A stretch of 64,000 nucleotides of DNA from Rouxiella silvae (GTDB taxonomy: Bacteria; Pseudomonadota; Gammaproteobacteria; Enterobacterales; Enterobacteriaceae), in contig NZ_MRWD01000020.1 in NCBI RefSeq assembly GCF_002093625.1, positions 17,122 through 81,121 on the forward strand, in the 5' to 3' direction. Below are positions 32,469-41,595 of the stretch, piece by piece. The position numbers and the translations under genes are program-made. How positions within the stretch are numbered: the stretch's first letter is position 1; every line of letters begins with the position of its first letter. The notes beneath the pieces were generated by a model. It did not search any database, was not told the origin of the DNA, and saw only the letters and a program-made list of their open reading frames with translations.

Positions 32469-33425
32469 GTGGCAATAACTATCAGGCTGGCGGTTCGCGA
32501 CTGGGATTATTTTACGCCGTTGGCACTCGGCGATATCAAGCCTGAGGGATTTAATCTCGAAATTGACCGCGTGGGTACCTTGGTTGGAGACCTGGCAACG
32601 ACTGAGCAGTATGACGCCGCTGAAATCTCTTTTAGCCGCTATGCTCAAGGCCGCGCCAAGGGTGAAGATGACGTGCTAGCCGTGCCGCATTTCCTGATGC
32701 GCGGTTTTCGTCAGCGCTGCATTATTACTCGTGAAGACAGCCCGTTGACTAAAATTTCAGAGCTGGCGGGTAAACGCATTGGGTTAACCGGCTGGCAAGA
32801 TTCGGGTAATACTTGGACGCGTACCGTGCTGGGTGTTGATGGTGTGGGTATAGAAGACGCTTATTGGTATGCCGGTCGTCTGACTGAGGCGCATCCGATT
32901 GTCGACCGCCTGAACGGCTTTGGTCGAGAGGGGCGCATTGAGGCTTGCCCAGGTGAGCGGCCAATGATGGAACTGTTGAAAGAAGGCTGGTTGGACGCCG
33001 TATTTACGCCATTTATGCCTGAAGGATTCTTTAAACCAGGATCGGGCTTCCGCCAGTTGCAGCCTGATTTTCGTCAGTCCGAGCTTGAGTATTTTAATCG
33101 CGTTGGCTATGTGCCGGGCATGCATATTTTGGCTATCAAGACCGACGTTGCCGCCGAGCATCCTTGGCTGGCCGACGCGTTGAGTGAAATTATTGATAAG
33201 TCTTATCACGTGTGGATGGACAAGCGCGTGAAGTATGCAGATACCACGCCTTGGCTACTGGACGACATTCGTCGCACCGTGGTGGATTTGCCGGTGAGCT
33301 GGAACGACAACGGTTTCGAGCATAACAAGAAAATGATCGACGACTTTGCCAATGAGCTTTATGTTCAAAACATTACCGCAGTGCGCCTGACGTCTGCCGA
33401 CTTATTCCCCGCTTACGCCAAATAA
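32469..33425 (+). CDS. Substrate-binding-like protein related to dihydroxyphthalate decarboxylase
   Basis: A 318-residue protein of the type-2 periplasmic-binding fold that databases often label 4,5-dihydroxyphthalate decarboxylase-like or NMT1/SsuA-like. Features are LAVRDWDYFTPLALGDIKPE, ISFSRYAQGRAKG, ELAGKRIGLTGWQDSGNTW and LLKEGWLDAVFTPFMPEGF. It has no visible signal peptide, so it may be cytoplasmic and enzymatic, unlike the transporter-linked binding protein two genes downstream. Start: the frame runs from ATG 32421, but GTG 32469 has AAGGGG six bases upstream and begins at the conserved domain. First gene of the operon with the amidase and importer, divergent from MocR. The true reaction or ligand is unknown. 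Confidence 0.75.
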   Translation: MAITIRLAVRDWDYFTPLALGDIKPEGFNLEIDRVGTLVGDLATTEQYDAAEISFSRYAQGRAKGEDDVLAVPHFLMRGFRQRCIITREDSPLTKISELAGKRIGLTGWQDSGNTWTRTVLGVDGVGIEDAYWYAGRLTEAHPIVDRLNGFGREGRIEACPGERPMMELLKEGWLDAVFTPFMPEGFFKPGSGFRQLQPDFRQSELEYFNRVGYVPGMHILAIKTDVAAEHPWLADALSEIIDKSYHVWMDKRVKYADTTPWLLDDIRRTVVDLPVSWNDNGFEHNKKMIDDFANELYVQNITAVRLTSADLFPAYAK

Positions 33426-33502
33426 CGGCGAATAATTAAGCGCGAGTGAATGTTACTTCACTGCATCACCTTTTACGTCTAATCAGGGCGTGAGGAATAG
33501 AA

Positions 33503-34297
33503 ATGAAAGTTGCAATGGGTCAATTTGCCGTTTCACGCGAGTGGGAAACCAACGTTGAAACATGCCTGACGCTGATGGCGAAATCGCTGGCTGCGGGTGC
33601 CGACCTGCTGGTGTTGCCTGAGGGTATTTTAGCGCGAGATATTACCGATCCCGACCTGGTTTTAAAGGCCGCGCAGCCGCTGGACGGCCCGTTTGTTTCC
33701 AAGCTGCTCGCCGCCAGCAAGGGCAATCAGTTGACCACCATGATGAGTATTCACACGCCAGCACCGGACGGTCGTGCGTGGAACGTGTTGATTTCTATCC
33801 GTAATGGCGAAATTATTTCTCAATACCGCAAGCTGCATCTCTATGATGCCTTTGCCAATAAAGAGTCTAAAAACGTCACTGCAGGAACGGAAGTTCCACC
33901 ACTGGTTGAGGTGGCAGGCTACAAAGTAGGCCTGATGACCTGTTATGACGTGCGCTTCCCAGAACTGGCCCGTCGCTTGGTATTAGACGGTGCAGAAGTG
34001 CTGGTTCTGCCGGCTGCCTGGGTCAAAGGGCCGCTGAAAGAGATGCATTGGGAGGTGCTGGTTACCGCCCGCGCGCTGGAAAACACCAGCTATATCGTTG
34101 CAGTCGGCGAATGTGGTGAGCGCAATATTGGTAACAGCATGGTGGTTGACCCACTCGGCGTGGCGATTGCCCGTGCTGCCGAAGCTCCGGCGCTAGTGTT
34201 TGCCGAGCTTGACCGTGAACGCTTGGCCTATGCCCGCAAAGCATTGCCAGTACTCGAGAATCGCTGTTTTGGTACTCCACAGCTGAAAGAGGTTTGA
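33503..34297 (+). CDS. ybeM: Nitrilase-family amidase, YbeM-like (deaminated glutathione amidase)
   Basis: A 264-residue carbon-nitrogen hydrolase. The catalytic triad of the nitrilase fold is visible: Glu in VLPEGILARD, Lys in YRKLHLYDAF, and Cys in LMTCYDVRFPELA. It resembles E. coli YbeM over its whole length (for example PLKEMHWEVL and LPVLENRCFGTPQL near the end), and the position between crcB and tatE is the same. YbeM/Nit1 proteins hydrolyse deaminated glutathione, a damaged metabolite. The surrounding importer genes are not in E. coli, so this copy may have been drawn into a catabolic operon and might act on a related omega-amide. The ATG at 33503 follows a GAGGAATAG site. Confidence 0.85.
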   Translation: MKVAMGQFAVSREWETNVETCLTLMAKSLAAGADLLVLPEGILARDITDPDLVLKAAQPLDGPFVSKLLAASKGNQLTTMMSIHTPAPDGRAWNVLISIRNGEIISQYRKLHLYDAFANKESKNVTAGTEVPPLVEVAGYKVGLMTCYDVRFPELARRLVLDGAEVLVLPAAWVKGPLKEMHWEVLVTARALENTSYIVAVGECGERNIGNSMVVDPLGVAIARAAEAPALVFAELDRERLAYARKALPVLENRCFGTPQLKEV

Positions 34298-34519
34298 CCC
34301 CAGTAAAACACCTGCCTGATTGCGTCAACCTAACGTTATCGGCAGGTAGGCAGTAAAAGCGCGAACCAACACCAGGGAGCGCGGTACCAAATCCGTTTTT
34401 TCAGCGCCGGAAATCACGGTAAAAAATCTAAGGCGTCCAGGAGAATCGCACCACGGAAGGTGCTAAAAATAAGAAATTCACAACATTCACAACACCTATT
34501 CCATACAGAGGATTTTGAG

Positions 34520-35416
34520 ATGATGGCAAAACAATTTCGACGTGCCGCTGTTCTGACTACTGCGTTACTTTCAATAAATACCTTTGCAGCTGAAACTGTT
34601 GCTATTCCTGACGTTAAAATGGACCCGGCTTTGCACGCCAAATTACCCGCTGAAATTCAAAAATCAGGCGTACTGACCTCGGTAAATAACGGATCTTTTC
34701 CTCCGTACGAAATCGTTACCGGCACGAATTCACTAGACGGTGCGAGCGCTGACCTTGCGCACTCCATGGGGCAACTGCTGGGCGTGAAAATTGAGCATGC
34801 TTCAGTGAGCGGGCTGTCGGGAATTTTAACCGGTATCTCCTCTGGCCGTTATCAGATGGGCATCGGCCCAATCGGTGACTATCCTGAGCGTCAGGCTAAA
34901 AACGATTTTGTCGATTTCGTTAAAGAATACGTGGCCTTTGCCGTGCCAAATGGTAATCCGAAAAATATTCAGTCATTGGCCGACACCTGCGGCCTGCGCA
35001 TCGCTGTCATGGCGGCGGGTTCTGCCGAAAAAGTTATTAAGCAGCAGTCGGAAGACTGTGTGAAAGCAGGCAAAGAGGCGATTACTGTTCAATCATTTAC
35101 CGACCAGCCAACCTCGATTTTGGCCGTGCGCTCCAAGCGTTCCGATGCTTTCTTCTCTTCTCAGGCGCCACTGTCTTACTTTATCAAAGAATCAAATGGC
35201 CAACTCACGTTGGCGGGCGCGGGCAAATCAAACGGCTTCAACGACATCTTCCAGGGAACCGTGGTGCCAAAAGATTCCGAGATCGGCAAAGTGGTGTTGG
35301 CGGCCTATCAGGAGCTGTTCACCAACGGAACCTATGCGGCGATCATGAAAAAATGGGGCCTTGAAGGCAACATGCTTCAGGCGCCGGGCATCAATTTGGG
35401 AAAACCCACTAAATGA
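34520..35416 (+). CDS. Polar amino-acid ABC transporter, periplasmic binding protein
   Basis: A 298-residue family-3 solute-binding protein. A signal peptide ends near NTFA-A, followed by LTSVNNGSFPPYEIVTG (ligand-pocket strand) and LDGASADLAHSMGQLLG, typical of this family, then GRYQMGIGPIGDYPERQ and CGLRIAVMAAGSAEKV in the hinge region. It would capture an amino acid or related compound for the permease and ATPase that follow. The frame opens at 34460, but the ATG at 34520, after AGAGGATTTTGAG, gives the proper signal peptide. It overlaps the permease by 4 bases (ATGA), showing translational coupling. Confidence 0.9.
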   Translation: MMAKQFRRAAVLTTALLSINTFAAETVAIPDVKMDPALHAKLPAEIQKSGVLTSVNNGSFPPYEIVTGTNSLDGASADLAHSMGQLLGVKIEHASVSGLSGILTGISSGRYQMGIGPIGDYPERQAKNDFVDFVKEYVAFAVPNGNPKNIQSLADTCGLRIAVMAAGSAEKVIKQQSEDCVKAGKEAITVQSFTDQPTSILAVRSKRSDAFFSSQAPLSYFIKESNGQLTLAGAGKSNGFNDIFQGTVVPKDSEIGKVVLAAYQELFTNGTYAAIMKKWGLEGNMLQAPGINLGKPTK

Positions 35417-36357
35417 CCGATAAAACGACCCCGGACCCACGACGTAACGTTGAGTTTGCTCATGCGCCGAGAAACTACGGTCGTTGGGTCGCCTGGATAG
35501 TGGTCCTGATTCTTGCCGCTGATGTGATTATCAGCGTAGCCCTTAATCCGAACTTCGAGTGGCACGTTGTGGCACAGTGGTTTACCGAAGCATCGGTGAT
35601 AAAAGGTCTAGGCGTCACGTTGGGTCTTACTGTGGTGTCGATGGTGCTGGGTACGCTGCTGGGCCTGCTTCTGGCGGTGGGGCGCTTGTCACAAAGCCTG
35701 CTGCTGCGTCGTCTTTCAGGCCTGTATGTGTGGTTTTTCCGCGGCACGCCGCTGTTGGTGCAGCTGTTGTTCTGGTACAACATGTCTACGCTGTTCCCGC
35801 ACGTTGCATTGGGACTGCCGTTTGTTGGGCCGACGTTTGCCAGCTGGAACACCAATGACCTGATTACGCCATTGACGGCGGCGATTGCTGGTTTGGCGCT
35901 GAATGAAGCGGCATACATGGCCGAAATTATTCGCGCCGGACTGCTGTCGGTTGATAACGGACAGGCGGAAACAGCCCAGGCATTTGGTATGAGCCGAGGC
36001 CGTGCGCTGCGCCGCATCATTATTCCACAGGCTATGCGCTCAATCATTCCGCCCACCGGTAACCAGTTGATTAGCATGATTAAAGCAACCTCGCTGGTCA
36101 GCGTTATCGCGATGGGTGACCTGCTGTATTCGGTGCAAACCATTTACAACCGCACCTTTGAAGTGGTGCCGATGCTGATGGTGGCGGTGATTTGGTATCT
36201 GCTGATCACCTCCGTGCTTAACGTTGGGCAGTCATTCATCGAGCGTTTTTATTCTAAAGGCACACGCCGCACTGTGGCTGCCAAGCGCCGTCCTGCAGCC
36301 GCAGCGGGTAAAGTGGTGGCCGAGCAGCCTAATCTGGCTCAGAAGGGGGAGCTATGA
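35413..36357 (+). CDS. Polar amino-acid ABC transporter, permease
   Basis: A 314-residue inner-membrane permease of the HisM/GlnP type. After an N-terminal helix there is a long periplasmic stretch, then [20 protein letters not shown] and the core membrane domain. The EAA loop that contacts the ATPase is visible as [18 protein letters not shown] and [17 protein letters not shown]. The C-terminal tail is extended and rich in Arg, Lys and Ala. It may form a homodimer, because only one permease gene is present. Its start and stop overlap the neighbouring genes by 4 bases each. Confidence 0.92.
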   Translation: MTDKTTPDPRRNVEFAHAPRNYGRWVAWIVVLILAADVIISVALNPNFEWHVVAQWFTEASVIKGLGVTLGLTVVSMVLGTLLGLLLAVGRLSQSLLLRRLSGLYVWFFRGTPLLVQLLFWYNMSTLFPHVALGLPFVGPTFASWNTNDLITPLTAAIAGLALNEAAYMAEIIRAGLLSVDNGQAETAQAFGMSRGRALRRIIIPQAMRSIIPPTGNQLISMIKATSLVSVIAMGDLLYSVQTIYNRTFEVVPMLMVAVIWYLLITSVLNVGQSFIERFYSKGTRRTVAAKRRPAAAAGKVVAEQPNLAQKGEL

Positions 36358-37139
36358 GCTCGACGCTGTCCGATGGGCAAGCCCTGCTTGTGACCGCGCG
36401 TAACGTGCATAAAAGTTACGGCGACAATGAAGTATTGAAAGGCATCGACCTGGATGTTAAGCCGAGTGAAGTGGTGGTCATTCTAGGCCCTTCTGGTTCG
36501 GGAAAATCGACCTTTCTGCGCTGTATCAACCATTTGGAAGATATCGATCGCGGGACCATTATGGTCGGCGGCGAGCAAATAGGTTATGAGCTGCACGGTG
36601 ACCAGCTGCGCAAGCTTTCCGAGCGTGGTATCGCCCGCCAACGCCGTGATATCGGTATGGTCTTTCAGCAGTTCAACCTCTATCCGCATATGACTGTGTT
36701 GCAAAATATTGTAGAAGCGCCGATTGGCGTGCATAAGCAAAACCGCCACGAAGCCGAGGCCTATGCGCGTCAACTGCTGGAAAAAGTCGGACTGAGCGAT
36801 AAGGCCGATGCATATCCTCGCCATCTATCCGGCGGACAGCAGCAACGTGTGGCGATCGCCCGTGCTTTGGCGATTAAACCCAAACTGATGCTGTTTGATG
36901 AACCCACCTCGGCGCTTGACCCGGAGCTGGTGGGCGAAGTGTTGGCGACTATGCGCAGCTTGGCGGAGCAGGGATTGACCATGATTGTTGTGACGCATGA
37001 AATTGGTTTTGCGCGAGAAGCCGCCGACCGGGTGGTATTTATGGATGGGGGCCACGTTATCGAGCAGGGACCGCCGGAAGAGGTGCTGGTAAATCCGCAG
37101 CATCCGCGTTTCCAGGCGTTTCTAAGCCGCTTTATCTAA
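36354..37139 (+). CDS. Polar amino-acid ABC transporter, ATPase
   Basis: A 261-residue ABC ATPase of the GlnQ/HisP type. Walker A is GPSGSGKST, the Q-loop is in [12 protein letters not shown], the signature is [15 protein letters not shown], Walker B is [14 protein letters not shown], and the switch His is in [11 protein letters not shown]. It powers uptake by the permease and binding protein upstream, with which it overlaps by 4 bases. It is the last gene of the operon; no strong terminator follows in the 330-base gap before tatE. Confidence 0.95.
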   Translation: MSSTLSDGQALLVTARNVHKSYGDNEVLKGIDLDVKPSEVVVILGPSGSGKSTFLRCINHLEDIDRGTIMVGGEQIGYELHGDQLRKLSERGIARQRRDIGMVFQQFNLYPHMTVLQNIVEAPIGVHKQNRHEAEAYARQLLEKVGLSDKADAYPRHLSGGQQQRVAIARALAIKPKLMLFDEPTSALDPELVGEVLATMRSLAEQGLTMIVVTHEIGFAREAADRVVFMDGGHVIEQGPPEEVLVNPQHPRFQAFLSRFI

Positions 37140-37469
37140 GCAGTTGAAAACAGGAAGTGCGGGGGAGTTGAGCTGCAATTTTGATCTCGACCCTCCACCT
37201 TTTTTGTTGTAAAGCTGTTGAGTTTTAGTTAAAGGTAGCACGCAAGGTTTGTTTCCATTGGGGGAGCGGGCGTATAATCTCGGCACTTTTCATGCCCTAT
37301 GGCGCTTTGTAAGAAAAATAATATAACAAAGAAATGCTTTAACGTACGACCATGCAGGCTCATAATGAGTTAATGGTTACAATACGTACAGGGATGGAAT
37401 TCAGGTCGCCTGCGCGACAATTTTATTCTCCAGCTGTTAAATTCAGCAATCAGTGTAAAGAAGGTATTT
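37140..37469 (+). promoter_or_regulatory. 330-bp gap before tatE, with candidate promoter
   Basis: No gene is seen here. TATAAT at 37273-37278 with TTGTTT 18 bases upstream (37249-37254) is a plausible sigma-70 promoter for tatE, which would give a leader of about 185 bases. I see no strong terminator for the upstream ABC operon. Confidence 0.45.
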
Positions 37470-37667
37470 ATGGAAGGTTTGAGTATTACTAAACTGTTAG
37501 TTGTCGGCGTGCTGATTGTGCTGCTTTTCGGTACCAGCAAACTTCGCTCCCTCGGTGGTGACCTTGGCGCAGCGTTGCGTGGCTTCAAAAAAGCCATGAA
37601 TGACGATCCGGCTCCGGTCGCTAAAGCTGATGCACAGGCTGAACAGCGCGTTGAGCATAAGGACTGA
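37470..37667 (+). CDS. tatE: Twin-arginine translocase component TatE
   Basis: A 65-residue TatA-family protein. One membrane helix (ISITKLLVVGVLIVLLFGT-like, starting near residue 5) is followed by the amphipathic helix SKLRSLGGDLGAALRGFKKA and a short charged tail. It matches E. coli TatE in length and sequence, including the helix start. TatE assembles with TatBC and helps to translocate folded proteins that have twin-arginine signals. Monocistronic, with GAAGGT before the ATG and a strong terminator after it. Confidence 0.95.
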   Translation: MEGLSITKLLVVGVLIVLLFGTSKLRSLGGDLGAALRGFKKAMNDDPAPVAKADAQAEQRVEHKD

Positions 37668-37704
37668 TCTCACCCTTCGGCTGTGGCCACGGTGATGTTG
37701 GTAT

Positions 37705-37736
37705 AAAAAAAGCTGCTTATATAAGCAGCTTTTTTT
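37705..37736. terminator. Bidirectional terminator between tatE and lipA
   Basis: AGCTGCTTAT and ATAAGCAGCT (37711-37730) form a perfect 20-base palindrome with an A run on the left and a T run on the right, so it can end transcription from tatE on the plus strand and from lipA on the minus strand. Confidence 0.93.
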
Positions 37737-37765
37737 CTGTCTGATCAGCCAGAAATAGGACCGAA

Positions 37766-38731
37766 TTACTTAACCTCGATACCCTTGGCCTGCAGATCAG
37801 CATGGTAAGACGAGCGAACGAAAGGACCGCAAGCAGCGTGGGTGAAGCCCATCGCCAGCGCTTCTTCTTTCATTTGTTCAAACTCTTCGGGGCTGACGTA
37901 GCGCTGCACCGGTAAATGGTGGCGGCTCGGCTGCAAATATTGGCCCAGCGTCAACATCGTTACGCCGTGACGACGCAGATCGCGCATCACTTCAATAATC
38001 TCTTCGTTGGTTTCGCCCAGGCCTACCATCAGACCCGATTTGGTTGGGATCTCAGGGTGCGCTTCTTTAAAACGCTCAAGCAGTTTCAACGACCACTCAT
38101 AGTTTGCACCCGGACGAACCTGACGATAAACGCGCGGCACGTTTTCCAGATTGTGGTTAAACACGTCTGGCGGAGCGGCATTAAGGATCTCAAGAGCGCG
38201 ATCCATACGGCCACGGAAGTCGGGAACCAGCGTTTCAATCTTAATGGTCGGGTTTTTCTCGCGAATAGCGGTAATGCAGTCAGCAAAGTGCTGAGCGCCG
38301 CCGTCGCGCAGGTCATCGCGGTCAACCGAAGTGATAACTACATAGCGCAGACCCATATCGGCGATTGTCTGGGCTAGCTTAAGCGGCTCATTGGTGTCTG
38401 GTGCGACCGGACGGCCGTGAGCAACGTCGCAGAACGGACAACGACGGGTACAGATGGCACCAAGGATCATAAAGGTAGCCGTACCGTGGTTGAAACATTC
38501 TGAAAGGTTAGGGCATGCGGCTTCTTCACAAACCGAGTGCAGGCCATTTTTGCGCAATGCGGCTTTAATGCCCTGAATACGACTGGAGTCAGCAGGAAGT
38601 TTGATTTTCATCCAGGCTGGCTTGCGAAGCATTTCCTGCCGGTCTGTGACCACAGTTTTCACCGGGATTAACGCCATCTTATCAGCATCGCGATACTTGA
38701 CGCCGCGTTCCATTTGAATCGGTTTACTCAT
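37766..38731 (-). CDS. lipA: Lipoyl synthase
   Basis: A 321-residue radical-SAM enzyme matching E. coli LipA. The auxiliary iron-sulfur cluster motif is [12 protein letters not shown] and the radical-SAM motif is [29 protein letters not shown] and [16 protein letters not shown] are further family blocks. It inserts two sulfur atoms into octanoyl groups on the E2 and H proteins, in the cytoplasm. Second step after LipB, the next gene upstream. E. coli has the regulator ybeF between lipB and lipA; here there is only a 166-base gap. Confidence 0.97.
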   Translation of the reverse strand: MSKPIQMERGVKYRDADKMALIPVKTVVTDRQEMLRKPAWMKIKLPADSSRIQGIKAALRKNGLHSVCEEAACPNLSECFNHGTATFMILGAICTRRCPFCDVAHGRPVAPDTNEPLKLAQTIADMGLRYVVITSVDRDDLRDGGAQHFADCITAIREKNPTIKIETLVPDFRGRMDRALEILNAAPPDVFNHNLENVPRVYRQVRPGANYEWSLKLLERFKEAHPEIPTKSGLMVGLGETNEEIIEVMRDLRRHGVTMLTLGQYLQPSRHHLPVQRYVSPEEFEQMKEEALAMGFTHAACGPFVRSSYHADLQAKGIEVK

Positions 38732-38897
38732 AATCTTGCAGGTTCCAGTATTGTCTCTCGCGGGCGAGATTTTTCAAGACATTCAATGAACTAGCTGCTT
38801 CATTAAAAAATAATAGAAAATATGCAGAAATTATATCATTGAAGCGGCATCGCTTAAAGTAACGACAACTTGCTTTGTTAAAAAGATGTAAATGTTT

Positions 38898-39599
38898 TTA
38901 TTTTGCGGGCAATGTGTCTGTAGCGCATTGAGGATAATCTTCAAGCTGCCAAGGAAGGTAGTCAACTTGTTGATAGTCAAGCTGTTTGTTAAATGCTCTA
39001 ACCAAAGCAGGCATCACTTGATCCACCGTAATCCCCGGTTTTTCGAGGCTGGCCTGAGTCATTTGCAATCCGGCATAACCGCACGGATTGATACGCTGGA
39101 ACGGTTCTAAATCCATATCAATATTCAGCGCCAATCCGTGGAGTGAACAGCCTCGGCGTATACGCAGGCCGAGGGAGCATATTTTTTTACCGTCAACGTA
39201 AACACCTGGCGCATCGGCTCTCGGGTAAGCTTCGATGTTAAAAAATGCCAGCGTATCGACAACAGTTTGTTCAATAGCGGTGACAAGCTGACGTACGCCC
39301 ATTTTTCTGCGCTTGATATCAACCATCACATACATCACCTGCTGACCCGGTCCGTGGTAAGTCACCTGACCGCCGCGATCGCTTTGAATCACCGGAATAT
39401 CACCGGGAAACAGCACGTGTTCAGCCTTGCCGGCCTGACCCTGAGTAAAAACTTTCGGGTGCTGTACCAGCCAGATTTCATCTTGGGTTTCAGCAGTGCG
39501 CAAATCGGTGAAGACGTGCATGGCACGCGAGACGGGTTCGTAAGGTTGCAGGCCAAGCTGGCGCAGGGTGATGCGGTCTTGCAGTTTTTCTCGTTGCAC
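38898..39599 (-). CDS. lipB: Lipoyl(octanoyl) transferase
   Basis: A 233-residue enzyme matching E. coli LipB. The motif [20 protein letters not shown] holds the substrate loop, [17 protein letters not shown] includes the invariant Lys, and [12 protein letters not shown] holds the catalytic Cys. It transfers octanoyl groups from acyl carrier protein to lipoyl domains. It lies between ybeD and lipA on the same strand, with a hairpin before it. The ATG at 39599 begins the conserved N terminus. Confidence 0.96.
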   Translation of the reverse strand: MQREKLQDRITLRQLGLQPYEPVSRAMHVFTDLRTAETQDEIWLVQHPKVFTQGQAGKAEHVLFPGDIPVIQSDRGGQVTYHGPGQQVMYVMVDIKRRKMGVRQLVTAIEQTVVDTLAFFNIEAYPRADAPGVYVDGKKICSLGLRIRRGCSLHGLALNIDMDLEPFQRINPCGYAGLQMTQASLEKPGITVDQVMPALVRAFNKQLDYQQVDYLPWQLEDYPQCATDTLPAK

Positions 39600-39639
39600 G
39601 GCGATTATCGTCTTTCTGAGAATAGAGCAATAAAATGAA

Positions 39640-39672
39640 ATCAGCGTAACACACCAAGGGCGTTACGCTGAT
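39640..39672 (-). terminator. Hairpin between ybeD and lipB
   Basis: ATCAGCGTAAC and GTTACGCTGAT form a perfect 11-bp stem around an 11-base loop, 11 bases after the ybeD stop codon. On the minus strand a T-rich but interrupted tract follows (TTTCATTTTATT), so it may act as a partial terminator. Confidence 0.65.
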
Positions 39673-39683
39673 ATTTACTGTTT

Positions 39684-39947
39684 TTACAGGACCATACGCA
39701 CAATTTCGATATTACCTAGCTCTGCGTACAGGGTTTCGACCTGATCGATATGCGTTGCTGTGATGGTAATAGAAACTGAATGGTAGTTGCCCTTGCTGCT
39801 TGGTTTTACCTGCGGGTTGTAATCGCCAGGCGCGTGACGCTGCACGACTTCCACAACCTGGTCAACCAACTCGGGCTGCGCCAGACCCATCACTTTGTAA
39901 GTGAATGAGCAGGGGAATTCGAGTAGTTCGTTAAGTTTGGTTTTCAT
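39684..39947 (-). CDS. ybeD: YbeD, DUF493 family protein
   Basis: An 87-residue protein matching E. coli YbeD (DUF493, ACT-like fold): [20 protein letters not shown], then [13 protein letters not shown] and [17 protein letters not shown]. The function is not established; conservation between dacA and lipB suggests a link to lipoate metabolism or the envelope. The ATG at 39947 has GGGAG upstream and gives the E. coli length; a GTG two codons earlier is possible. Confidence 0.93.
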   Translation of the reverse strand: MKTKLNELLEFPCSFTYKVMGLAQPELVDQVVEVVQRHAPGDYNPQVKPSSKGNYHSVSITITATHIDQVETLYAELGNIEIVRMVL

Positions 39948-40082
39948 GTGCACTCCCGCGTAGTGTTGTTACTGCTAATTTGCTTAGGTTCTATAAATTA
40001 TAACTCCCGCCGGAGCGGGAGTAGAATTATATACTAATCATGCGGGGTCAAAGTGCACATTTTCAACCCCTCTCGCGAGCTT

Positions 40083-41294
40083 TTAGCCAAACCAATGATG
40101 GAGCATCAGTTTAATATAATCCACGATGCGGCTAACGAAACCGCCTTCTTTAACTTCGTTTAAAACAACAAGAGGACGTTGGTCGATGGTCTTGCCGTCC
40201 AGTTGGAAGTTAATGGTGCCAACTACCTGATTTTTCTGCAGTGGTGCATGGAGTTCAGTATTGTTCAACACGTAGCTGGCTTTCAAATCTTTCATGCGGC
40301 CGCGTGGAATCGTCAGGTAGGCATCTTTATCAACGCCAAGCTGTACGCTGTTGCTGTCGCCGAACCACACCGGTTCTGAAGCAAATTCTTTGCCCGCTTT
40401 CAGCGGCGCAACGGTTTCAAAGAAGCGGAAGCCCCAGGTCAGCAGTTTTTTACTTTCAACTTCACGACCTTTATAGGTATGGCCACCCATCACTGCGGAG
40501 ATCAAACGCATCTGGCCTTCAGTCGCCGAGGCAACCAAGTTATAACCGGCTGATTCAGTGTGGCCGGTTTTGATGCCGTCAACCTGAAGGCTTGAGTCCC
40601 ACAGCAGGCCGTTACGGTTCATCTGGCGGATGTTGTTGAAGGTGAACTCTTTCTCTTTGTAGGTCGCATACTCTTCCGGTACGTCGCGGATCAGTGCTTG
40701 ACCAATCAGCGCCATGTCGCGTGCCGAGCTGTATTGACCTGCTGCATCAAGGCCATGTACGGTGCCAAAATGGGTATTTTTCAGGCCTAGGGCATTCACG
40801 TAGTTATTCATCAGGCCAACGAATGCGTCCTGACTGCCGGCGACGTAGTCAGCCATAGCCACGCAGGCATCGTTGCCTGATTGCAGAATAATGCCGCGGT
40901 TCAGTTCGGAAACAGGCACGCGATCGCCAGGCTTAAGGAACATCAGCGAGGAGCCTTTGAACACCGGATTACCGGTTGCCCACGCGTCTTTACCCACGGT
41001 AACGATGTCGGACGGCGTAATTTTTCCTGATTTAATCGACTGACCAATGACATAGCTGGTCATCATTTTTGTCAAGCTGGCAGGATCGCGGCGCGCGTCG
41101 GCGTTCATTTCGGCAAGGACTTTGCCAGAGTTGTAATCAATCAGAACGTAGGCTTCGGCATCGATTTGCGGAACGCCAGGGATCATAGTCTTAAGGTTTA
41201 CATCGTCGGCGAAGGCGGCAGACGCTGAACTTAGAGAAATGACTGTGCCAAGTGCAATGCCCTTGACTAAACGAGAAGGAGTAGCAAGTTTCAT
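40083..41294 (-). CDS. dacA: D-alanyl-D-alanine carboxypeptidase DacA (PBP5)
   Basis: A 403-residue penicillin-binding protein matching E. coli DacA. A signal peptide ends near SAAFA-D. The three active-site motifs are SLTKM (SxxK), QSGNDA (SxN) and [12 protein letters not shown] (KTG). A C-terminal beta domain is followed by an amphipathic helix ([16 protein letters not shown]) that binds the inner membrane. It trims the terminal D-Ala from peptidoglycan pentapeptides and helps to keep cell diameter uniform. It lies downstream of rlpA with a 301-base gap holding an intergenic repeat. Confidence 0.97.
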   Translation of the reverse strand: MKLATPSRLVKGIALGTVISLSSASAAFADDVNLKTMIPGVPQIDAEAYVLIDYNSGKVLAEMNADARRDPASLTKMMTSYVIGQSIKSGKITPSDIVTVGKDAWATGNPVFKGSSLMFLKPGDRVPVSELNRGIILQSGNDACVAMADYVAGSQDAFVGLMNNYVNALGLKNTHFGTVHGLDAAGQYSSARDMALIGQALIRDVPEEYATYKEKEFTFNNIRQMNRNGLLWDSSLQVDGIKTGHTESAGYNLVASATEGQMRLISAVMGGHTYKGREVESKKLLTWGFRFFETVAPLKAGKEFASEPVWFGDSNSVQLGVDKDAYLTIPRGRMKDLKASYVLNNTELHAPLQKNQVVGTINFQLDGKTIDQRPLVVLNEVKEGGFVSRIVDYIKLMLHHWFG

Positions 41295-41448
41295 GATTGA
41301 GACAACAACATCCGTAAAGGTAAATTAAAAAACGTGCCACACTATATCAGAACAGACACAGTCAGACATCTGCGAATACGGTGGCTTGCGAGCATTTACT
41401 GAATTTTACAAGCTGTTACCCGCGACGAACTTCAACTTCCTTGGCTGC

Positions 41449-41498
41449 GTAAGTTAATCCGAATGGCTTACTGGTGTAAGCATATCGAATTAACTTAC
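41449..41498. repeat. Intergenic palindromic repeat, copy 1 (dacA-rlpA gap)
   Basis: A 23-base imperfect inverted repeat around TGGT: GTAAGTTAAT to ATTAACTTAC at the outside and GCTTAC/GTAAGC at the core, with four internal mismatches. It sits in the 301-base gap between rlpA and dacA, which otherwise holds nothing I can identify. Flanking TTGGCTGC (left) and GGCTGCCTTGC (right) resemble the flanks of the copy at 57830-57902. The form is that of short palindromic repeats scattered in Yersinia and Serratia genomes. Confidence 0.65.
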
Positions 41499-41595
41499 TG
41501 GCTGCCTTGCTATAGCACCTATGACTTTGCGGGCTTTTGGTCGTTCTTGTCGCTATTGCCTAGGATTTTAGGGGGTTCTTAATTCGTTGCCTTGG

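Noticed and set aside
35475..36143. 222-residue minus-strand open frame opposite the ABC permease
   Set aside because: It is the antisense of a hydrophobic permease; its composition is an Ser/Arg/Thr-rich mirror typical of a shadow frame.
39640..39672. Riboswitch before lipB
   Set aside because: The element is a simple 11-bp hairpin followed by a T-rich tract, better read as a terminator; no conserved aptamer pattern is visible.
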